A stretch of DNA of 33,467 nt. Source: a virus. How positions within the stretch are numbered: position 1 is the first letter of the stretch; each line of letters starts with the position of its first letter. The stretch is from the IMG/VR virus record IMGVR_UViG_3300000246_000001, positions 1-33,467 of that record; one strand, given 5' to 3'. A model generated the notes under the pieces. It made no database searches and was not told the DNA's origin. It saw nothing but the letters and a program-made list of their open reading frames with translations. A program made the position numbers and the translations under genes. Below, one piece after another: positions 27,892 through 33,467 of the stretch.

Positions 27892-28518
27892 TCACTCCAC
27901 TTCATGCCGTATGCTACGGATCAAATTGCCCGTGTCGGAAAGTGGATTACTTGACTGTTTCACATTGCTTGTGATGCTAGAGTTTGGCGGGTTAGACAAG
28001 CGTTTTGTATGCTTTTGGATTAATCCTGCAAACTCACGCCCTATTTCATCGGCGAATGTGTCCGGATCAACGCGTAATGCAATCACATCATTAAGCATAC
28101 TTTCAATCTTGTCTGTTATCTCATCCACGTTTTGGTCAAAACCGGAACGAATGAAAGAACGTTCGGGAATCTCAACGGATTTAAGGAGCAAAAAGACGTT
28201 TTCAATGTCGTCCTCTCCCCGTTCCCTGGCAAGTAACGCATAGTCCGCTCCATCGGGTTGATAGAAAAACAAGTCAAAATCCCCGGCACGTTTTCCCTTT
28301 GCAGCAGGTATGAGCGGTATAGTGAGCCATTGCGCCTCTACGGGTTTAATGGTCATTCCAAACTCATGCACCCTGGCGATGGTGACTAAATCGGCATCGT
28401 TTCCGTATTGGTAGTTGTCTGATCCAAATACGCCTACCTTAATCGTTTTCTTGCCTAATTCGTTCAACGCTCGCCTTAATCGTGGGATGTTATTCGTGTT
28501 TCTTACGGTAGTTCCCAT
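27892..28518 (-). CDS. Virion morphogenesis / neck protein (gp10- or Mu gpG-like), 208 aa
   Basis: Contains KKTIKVGVFGSDNYQYGNDA and TIARVHEFGMTIKP, the G-x-H-E-F-G box of gp10/gpG-type tail completion proteins, and later IPERSFIRSGFDQN followed by SLSDTGNLIRSIRHEV-like end (PLSDTGNLIRSIR). These match phage virion morphogenesis proteins that join head and tail. It starts where the connector ends. Confidence 0.85.
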   Translation of the reverse strand: MGTTVRNTNNIPRLRRALNELGKKTIKVGVFGSDNYQYGNDADLVTIARVHEFGMTIKPVEAQWLTIPLIPAAKGKRAGDFDLFFYQPDGADYALLARERGEDDIENVFLLLKSVEIPERSFIRSGFDQNVDEITDKIESMLNDVIALRVDPDTFADEIGREFAGLIQKHTKRLSNPPNSSITSNVKQSSNPLSDTGNLIRSIRHEVE

Positions 28519-28850
28519 TACTTAAACCCAACTTTGCGGAATGGTTTGAAGTAGACTAGAGCGCTTTTAAATGTGCCATTCTCAAAGAATGATTGTGACA
28601 TACCTTCCAGTGACTCGGACGCAACGTTTTGATCCTCGCTCATGGATTTAACCATCATAGAAACGCCCATCTGTACGCTTTTTGGGTATTCCTCAATATA
28701 CGTGCCATCCTCCTGCTCAACTAGAAAGTCATTGTTGCAATACTCTTTCGCTTGGCTTTTCGCCGCTTCAAGCTGCGCCTCATACATCGGCTCATCACTC
28801 GAACCCACATAAGAAGTTCCCAACAATAGATCAACGTCACTTAATTGCAT
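28518..28850 (-). CDS. Head-tail connector protein (gp6-like), 110 aa
   Basis: Helical product: QLSDVDLLLGTSYVGSSDEP, LEAAKSQAKEYCNNDFLV, then SVQMGVSMMVKSMSEDQNVA and SLEGMSQSFF. The opening helices and SEsLeGMSqsF pattern match gp6-like adaptor proteins that bind beneath the portal. It overlaps the upstream gene by 14 bases. Confidence 0.85.
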   Translation of the reverse strand: MQLSDVDLLLGTSYVGSSDEPMYEAQLEAAKSQAKEYCNNDFLVEQEDGTYIEEYPKSVQMGVSMMVKSMSEDQNVASESLEGMSQSFFENGTFKSALVYFKPFRKVGFK

Positions 28851-29145
28851 CTTTTAACGCCTCTCTCAATTTAGGCTCACCAGTGTTCGGTGGCTTATTG
28901 ATACCACGTTCTTTCAATGCTGCATGTAGCTCATCTTTGTCCATCTTGTCAATGGTTGCATTGTCTAACCCATCGGCGGCGGTTTGCTCATCTTTCGCTT
29001 GATCCACACTAACCTCATCGTTTTGCTCGCTAACTTGCTCAACCGGCTCATCAACTTGCTCATCATTTTGGTTATGGTCCTCAACCTCCTGGGCCTTTTT
29101 CGCCTCTTGTTCTCGCCTGCGACGCTGAAAAGCTGTTGCGCTCAT
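28837..29145 (-). CDS. HeH/LEM-domain-like structural protein, 102 aa
   Basis: The N-terminus is basic (MSATAFQRRRREQEAKKAQE), the middle is acidic and repetitive (Glu, Gln, Val, Asp), and the C-terminus has the helix-extended-loop-helix pattern IDKMDKDELHAALKERGINK...PKLREALKDAI. Such domains are common right behind phage major capsid genes; role unknown. It starts just after the capsid terminator, so transcription is partly set apart. Confidence 0.8.
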   Translation of the reverse strand: MSATAFQRRRREQEAKKAQEVEDHNQNDEQVDEPVEQVSEQNDEVSVDQAKDEQTAADGLDNATIDKMDKDELHAALKERGINKPPNTGEPKLREALKDAIK

Positions 29146-29163
29146 AAAACCCCTCCTTCTTCT

Positions 29164-29203
29164 AAAAATAAAGGGAATAAACGAATAAAGCGCCTATTCC
29201 CTT
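29164..29203 (-). terminator. Intrinsic terminator after major capsid gene
   Basis: Perfect 9-bp stem AAGGGAATA/TATTCCCTT, 15-base loop; the minus strand continues TTTATTTTT. Placed just after the capsid stop, it would give excess capsid mRNA over downstream genes, and part of transcription must read through. Confidence 0.85.
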
Positions 29204-29212
29204 CCCTTTTAT

Positions 29213-30196
29213 TTATCCATTCGTGATAAGGGCTACCATGCGGACTGCCTTATCTTCAAAGACCTTACTCCAGTTGTTTGTGTTCTCTAACTCTGCGTTA
29301 GAAGGAGATACACCTGCAACCGTGGTATCTGTGAATTTCACGCCACGTGGGTGAAGTACAAAGTGCTTACGGTTGATAAGAATATCATCATCAATAAGGC
29401 TGTCACGGTCTGTTTCAGTTGGCGTTGTTGGCGTACCTTCTGCATAACCAACCGCGCTGTTACCGAATAGGTATGTTACATATTTCTGTGATGGGCTTGT
29501 ACCATCTGTACCCGCCGGCGTTGGTACACCATCATCAACAATGACACGCTTACCTAAATATGTTGGGATGTCCACTGTTCCAGTAGAATCCTTCACATAT
29601 TGGATTAAATCTTGCTTAACTAGGTTGAAGTACACAACACTGTGCATAACCATTCCAGTTAATACATCGTGTGCATCGCCTAACTTGCTGATTGTATCAA
29701 CAATAGCAGGCCCGCTGATTTTCGTGTTCTCTGTAACACTACCGCTCGCCTCTGCTGCAATATTGTTAACGTGTGATGTTGCAAGTGGTCCATTAAATAC
29801 ACCTTTAAGGACTGACACAAGCGTTGTTTGCATGTCACGTTTCCAATAACCTGCTACTAGGTTCCCGATTGCACCCATTGGATCATCACCGGACAATGTA
29901 GCGGCTAGACCGTTAGCTGTCCAAGCGTTACCACGGAATAGTTGAGTCGCTTGGTCTTGCCCTGCTGTGATTTTACGTGGAGATAGAGCGTTTGTATCGC
30001 TCAATACCTCTGAATTACCCGTTAGATCATTCCAGTATGGCATGTTAATCATGCGATTCCCTTTACCTACACCTAATTGTAGGTTTTCCACGGATTGCAC
30101 AATACCACTTTGGTAAAGTTCTGAAAGTTCCATCGTACGTTGAATGACATATGGGTTAAAAATTTCCGGCTGAATTACGTCGGCGATTTTCGTCAT
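29213..30196 (-). CDS. Major capsid protein
   Basis: The 327-residue product starts TKIADVIQPEIFNPYVIQRT and has ELSELYQSGIVQSVENL, then MINMPYWNDLTGNSEVLSDT and DPMGAIGNLVAGYWKRDMQT, then the conserved DAHDVLTGMVMHSVVYFNLV block (spine helix and P-domain). This matches an HK97-fold capsid group of Gram-positive phages. Position behind the scaffold and its flanking promoter and terminator confirm it. ATG 30196 follows AGGAGGAATTAACTT. Confidence 0.93.
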   Translation of the reverse strand: MTKIADVIQPEIFNPYVIQRTMELSELYQSGIVQSVENLQLGVGKGNRMINMPYWNDLTGNSEVLSDTNALSPRKITAGQDQATQLFRGNAWTANGLAATLSGDDPMGAIGNLVAGYWKRDMQTTLVSVLKGVFNGPLATSHVNNIAAEASGSVTENTKISGPAIVDTISKLGDAHDVLTGMVMHSVVYFNLVKQDLIQYVKDSTGTVDIPTYLGKRVIVDDGVPTPAGTDGTSPSQKYVTYLFGNSAVGYAEGTPTTPTETDRDSLIDDDILINRKHFVLHPRGVKFTDTTVAGVSPSNAELENTNNWSKVFEDKAVRMVALITNG

Positions 30197-30216
30197 AAGT
30201 TAATTCCTCCTAATTT

Positions 30217-30933
30217 CTATTTCCCCGCCTCTGCTTGTAAGCGTTTGGCAAGGTCAGGATCATCTTTCATGATCTGTGCTTGTTTCGTTAGATTAAATGT
30301 TTCAGATTTCCACGGGTTATCAATCGCACCGCTTCCGCCCCTTTTCTTATTGGCTCCAGGATCGCCACCCTGCTGCTTAAAACGTTCGTCAACGGCTTTG
30401 CTTAGTTCCTCTTGAAATACCTTTCCGAAGGACTCAATGTTTTCATCCGTTTTCTCTACGCTCTCCCCTGCAAGGAAATCCTTGAATTTAAGTGGTATTT
30501 GTTTCTCTTGGAGCTTGTCCACCGTATGGAGCGCAACTTCACGCTGTTGCAACTCTTTTTCCTTTTCGGCTTTCTCTTGCTCCCATTGCTTACGCTCATA
30601 TTCGGCGCGTTGTTCTTCTGTCATTTTTTCTTTCTTCAACTCATCGATCTCTTTTTGCTTTTCCTTCAATTCTTGCGACTTTTCGGTTCTAATCTTGTCC
30701 GTAGCAGATTGAATCATCTTCTCAACTTGTTCCTGGGTTAGACCGCCATTGCCCCCCTCGTCCGGGTTGCTTCGGTTTCCGTCTCCCCCGTCACCACCAT
30801 CATAATTAGTGGCTGCATCGTGTTCTTCCTGGGTGATTGACTCATTTTCTAGCAGATTTTTTAATTCGGCTTGGTATTGCTCTTGTGTAAGCTCGCCATC
30901 CGCTAACTTCTGCTTTAATTGTTCAATCGTCAT
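30217..30933 (-). CDS. Capsid scaffolding protein, 238 aa
   Basis: ATG 30933 (MTIEQLKQKL) is chosen for GGAGGCAGAAAC; the frame from 30975 lacks a site and enters the promoter region. The chain is highly charged and helical with a coiled-coil centre rich in Lys and Glu (EKQKEIDELKKEKMTEEQRA) and an N-terminal SHOCT-like repeat (LADGELTQEQYQAELKNLL). The C-terminus is basic (NLTKQAQIMKDDPDLAKRLQ). It is typical of GPO/scaffold proteins that shape the procapsid. Confidence 0.88.
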   Translation of the reverse strand: MTIEQLKQKLADGELTQEQYQAELKNLLENESITQEEHDAATNYDGGDGGDGNRSNPDEGGNGGLTQEQVEKMIQSATDKIRTEKSQELKEKQKEIDELKKEKMTEEQRAEYERKQWEQEKAEKEKELQQREVALHTVDKLQEKQIPLKFKDFLAGESVEKTDENIESFGKVFQEELSKAVDERFKQQGGDPGANKKRGGSGAIDNPWKSETFNLTKQAQIMKDDPDLAKRLQAEAGK

Positions 30934-31020
30934 GTTTCTGCCTCCTTTGAGTTCTAACGCCATCCCCCTACTCATAGAATAGTAGTTTGATATGCTCTAG
31001 CCCTCATATATTCTAAGACT

Positions 31021-31050
31021 ATTATAACCCTCTCATGGAAAAAATGGCAA
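31021..31050 (-). promoter_or_regulatory. Sigma-A-like promoter for scaffold and capsid genes
   Basis: On the minus strand TTGCCA (31045-31050) and a perfect TATAAT (31021-31026) are 18 bases apart. It lies in the 120-base gap between the minor head protein and the scaffold start, so the capsid has an additional promoter inside the structural region. Confidence 0.75.
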
Positions 31051-31055
31051 TTCCT

Positions 31056-31988
31056 TTATGTTGTGCGTAATCGTTCCTTTTTCCACTCATCGAACGCCAT
31101 GTTCTCTAATTCTTCATATTGCGGTTTTTCCACACGCTGAATGGAGTAAGTGAGGAAACAACGACAATTTATGTTTGATGCGGCTGAATTTGCTCCAACT
31201 AATACACCTGGAGCCGGCCCACTACTCAACCCATCGCTGAAATTCTGATCCATCGGTTTCTGAACCTCGTTCAATTTCTTGTGGTTCGCTTTATCCCGTG
31301 GCCTACGTCTAACACGCCTATCCTCCATGGTGTTCCACTCTTTCAACGTGATAACGCCCTTTTTATTGGAGTGGACAACGGCATCATATTTCGCTTTCTC
31401 TTGAACACGGTGGCCCTCTGTTCGTGCAATGCGCATCGCCTTAACCGCATCGCCCTCCAATGAACGCTTTAACCGCTTTGCCATCGTTCCGAATGTTTCC
31501 GCATTGTGTAAGCCTTGCGTGATCTCTTGCTGAATCGTGTATATAATAGCGGATCGGTTGCGCTCCAATCGTTCGTTAAGTGTTAAACCTGCAACTGGAT
31601 TCTCTAACATGGCGTTAAGTGTTTCCGGTGTCACCGTTCTGTAATCCAATTTGGCCCGTGTGAATCGCTCCAACGCCCATGCGGTTAAATAGTACCCCTC
31701 TGTATAACTCTCTTTCACATTGTCCTCTATGACCTTCTCAATGTCTTTCCTCTGCTTAACTAGCAATTTATTAAGTTCTTTTTTTAGTTTATTGAGTCGG
31801 TCATACCTCAACATCGTTTGTAAATCTAATTTTCCGTTAGAATCCTCAAATTGGCGGTAGTATTTTCCTAACGCCGTTTCCATTTCCGTAAGTGTTTGCT
31901 TGTACCGCTTTAATATCCTTTTTTCACTACGTTTCGTGACCTTCTCTATTTGTTTGGTGATCCACTCTAATAACTTTTTGAACGTCAT
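31056..31988 (-). CDS. Minor head protein (SPP1 gp7 / Mu gpF-like head morphogenesis)
   Basis: The 310-residue product has a helical N-terminal region with repeated Lys/Glu and, near the end, the head morphogenesis domain: AMRIARTEGHRVQEKAKYDA, KEWNTMEDRRVRRRPRDKAN, and the terminal NINCRCFLTYSI with cysteines. This matches gp7/gpF proteins that are packed with the portal and help ejection or assembly. The ATG at 31988 overlaps the portal stop (TAATG). Confidence 0.92.
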   Translation of the reverse strand: MTFKKLLEWITKQIEKVTKRSEKRILKRYKQTLTEMETALGKYYRQFEDSNGKLDLQTMLRYDRLNKLKKELNKLLVKQRKDIEKVIEDNVKESYTEGYYLTAWALERFTRAKLDYRTVTPETLNAMLENPVAGLTLNERLERNRSAIIYTIQQEITQGLHNAETFGTMAKRLKRSLEGDAVKAMRIARTEGHRVQEKAKYDAVVHSNKKGVITLKEWNTMEDRRVRRRPRDKANHKKLNEVQKPMDQNFSDGLSSGPAPGVLVGANSAASNINCRCFLTYSIQRVEKPQYEELENMAFDEWKKERLRTT

Positions 31989-33361
31989 TACTCATCACCC
32001 TGGTTATCGTCCTCATCATCTTCCACATCGTCTAAGTTTAATCCTAATTCTTCCCGCTCTTGCATAATGCGCTCAATTTCCTCATCGGGATCAACGCCGG
32101 ATATTTTGCTCAATGCTGTTCTTAGGGATGTTACGGTCATTAAGGATGTTGCAGCTTGCGCCTCATCCACAACATTCACCGGAATATTACGTGTATATTC
32201 AGCGTTTAATTTCGTCCAATCAAACGGAATGCCTCGTTTTTCCCACGCATTGCCTAACCCTCTGTACATGTGCATAAGAGCGGCGTTGTGCTTACGCTCG
32301 AATGTTTTAGATTTCGTTTCCAGGTGAAATAGCTTGTAACGCATCGCCGGCCCCGTAATATCACTGCCAAACGCTGCATCACTGAAATTAACGTGTTTCG
32401 CCAATCTCTGTATATTCGCCTCTAATCTATCCAAGTGTGAATCAACGTATTTCGGATCAAGGTTTTTCGTGAGCCAATCAATTTTTTCGCCATCTTGTGC
32501 GGTAGGGATATGAAGCGCACCCGTCTTAATCATCTGTTTTAATGTTTCCTCATCCGGCTCGAATCCAATGAATATCAGATAAGCCAAACGGAATTGCTCA
32601 ATCTCGCTATTCATATCCGATATGGACCTATCATAAGCATCTATAAGGGATAACACCTTGTCCGCATCGCCCATAAGCTCTGCATTATTCGGAATCCCGA
32701 ACATTTGGCACACTTCAAATGGATTGCCTTTTGCTTCTTCTGTGACTTCTGCTAATTCCTGGGCGCCGTACCCCTTACCCTCGAACACACGCACACCTTG
32801 CGGACTGTAAAACTCAACACGAACATTATCATCCCATGTTGGGTAGTAGTGTACGCCATATTCTGGCTCTGTGATCTCTGTTTTAGATATGATGATACTT
32901 TCCCATGGATTGAGGCGCATGACACGCTCTTGCCCTTCTTTATCCACGTATAGCAACCCTGCATCATATCCGGCCATGCCACTAAATTTGCACCATTCGG
33001 CGTTAAGATCATCCAGGTTATTCATTTTCTTAAATTCATTGATCTTCTCAACTATCGTGTCATAGCCTGGTGACTCTTTATCGTACATAACAGACACTGG
33101 CGTTCCGAACATGTAGCCTACTTTCGTGTCAACAATCTCGCTGAAATAGTCGTTCGCAAGCTCATTGTTTACCTTGTTTTGAATCTTTTCTTCCTCATCG
33201 GCAAAACGTCCGAATATCGGCACATCGCTTCTTTCTTGCTTATATCTGCCGTATCGTTTTCGTGTGCGCTCTTGTAGCTTGCCATGCTCTTGAATCACTT
33301 CGGCAAGTATTTCCGTACTAATGCCCTGCTCGTCTATCAGTTGAGCGTATTTTTCAAACAT
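31988..33361 (-). CDS. Portal protein (SPP1 gp6-like), 457 aa
   Basis: The product has the portal signature: KVGYMFGTPVSVMYD (about 79-93), AGLLYVDKEGQERVMRLNPW, a central region VLSLIDAYDRSISDMNSEIE, and FLIEAYLIFIGFEP-type strands (here FRLAYLIFIGFEPDEETLKQ). A tunnel-loop helix GAMRYKLFHLETKSKTFERK-like segment (GPAMRYKLFHLETKSKTFER) follows. The C-terminus is acidic. It forms the dodecameric DNA gate of the head. ATG 33361 follows AAAGGGGAGATACG. Confidence 0.95.
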   Translation of the reverse strand: MFEKYAQLIDEQGISTEILAEVIQEHGKLQERTRKRYGRYKQERSDVPIFGRFADEEEKIQNKVNNELANDYFSEIVDTKVGYMFGTPVSVMYDKESPGYDTIVEKINEFKKMNNLDDLNAEWCKFSGMAGYDAGLLYVDKEGQERVMRLNPWESIIISKTEITEPEYGVHYYPTWDDNVRVEFYSPQGVRVFEGKGYGAQELAEVTEEAKGNPFEVCQMFGIPNNAELMGDADKVLSLIDAYDRSISDMNSEIEQFRLAYLIFIGFEPDEETLKQMIKTGALHIPTAQDGEKIDWLTKNLDPKYVDSHLDRLEANIQRLAKHVNFSDAAFGSDITGPAMRYKLFHLETKSKTFERKHNAALMHMYRGLGNAWEKRGIPFDWTKLNAEYTRNIPVNVVDEAQAATSLMTVTSLRTALSKISGVDPDEEIERIMQEREELGLNLDDVEDDEDDNQGDE

Positions 33362-33373
33362 CGTATCTCCCCT

Positions 33374-33467
33374 TTATAAACCTGGTATTGGTTTGGCGGC
33401 TTTAATTTTGTTACTGTGCTTCATATCGGATTCAAAGGCATACCTAGTTCCGTCTATCGCGTGGTTT
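33374..33467 (-). CDS. terL: Terminase large subunit, C-terminal fragment
   Basis: An open frame runs from the window edge to a TAA at 33374. The residues begin NHAIDGTRYAFESDM and end KAAKPIPGL. The NHAID-x-x-RYA pattern is the conserved end of the large-terminase nuclease domain, with the Asp that binds metal. Most of the gene is outside the window. It stands right ahead of the portal gene, the usual order. Confidence 0.8.
   Translation of the reverse strand, partial: NHAIDGTRYAFESDMKHSNKIKAAKPIPGL

Noticed and set aside
1-33467. CRISPR array, tRNA genes or insertion sequences
   Set aside because: No regularly spaced repeats, no tRNA-like cloverleaf and no transposase motif were noticed on either strand.

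Overview
The window is a contiguous stretch of a temperate tailed phage with a contractile tail (myovirus type), most likely from a low-GC Gram-positive host of the Bacillaceae (Bacillota). Support for the host: strong GGAGG-type ribosome sites before almost every gene, an XhlA-type lysis protein, a YopX-family protein, a YqaJ/RecT recombination pair, an endolysin with an S-layer-homology domain, and an actin-type partition operon. Almost every gene lies on the minus strand, so the genome reads from right to left here. The exception is a pair of very small ORFs at 9957-10094.

Reading in the direction of transcription: (1) 33467-27064 is the head and neck module: end of the large terminase, portal, minor head protein, scaffold, major capsid protein and connector/neck proteins. 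A sigma-A-like promoter precedes the scaffold and a strong terminator follows the capsid gene. (2) 27050-15109 is the contractile-tail module: sheath, tube, two chaperone-like ORFs, tape measure, LysM protein, baseplate plug, hub, spike, gp25/W-like wedge, baseplate J, gpI-like protein, tail fibre and a fibre-associated protein. (3) 15011-13576 is the lysis cassette: XhlA, amidase with SLH domain, and holin, closed by a terminator. (4) 13476-11839 is an accessory operon of very small proteins headed by a ribbon-helix-helix (RHH) candidate regulator, followed by a YopX-family gene and two genes of unknown function. (5) 11696-10059 is a plasmid-type partition locus: a ParM/AlfA-like actin, a small RHH ParR-like adaptor, and a second diverged copy of that adaptor. 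Paired inverted repeats lie upstream. (6) 10094-5908 is the least expected block. It holds two micro-ORFs encoding single membrane helices, a VirB2/TrbC-like two-helix pilin candidate, an M23 peptidase with two C-terminal membrane helices, a 106-residue protein, and an 852-residue VirD4/TraD-type DNA-transfer ATPase. (7) 5641-3926 holds a 56-residue protein, a zinc-ribbon protein and a PAPS-reductase-fold protein. (8) 3793-1 is the recombination operon: RHH protein, YqaJ-type exonuclease, RecT, then five small unknown proteins, the last running off the left edge.

The partition locus and the absence of any integrase in this window suggest that the prophage is kept as a plasmid (a phage-plasmid). 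Conjugation-like genes inside such an element are the main point of interest: the element may move, or interact with the cell envelope, by a route other than the virion. No relaxase, VirB4-like ATPase, replication initiator, repressor or integrase is visible, so this part of the picture is inference. All functions were assigned by reading motifs and gene order; no database search was run.
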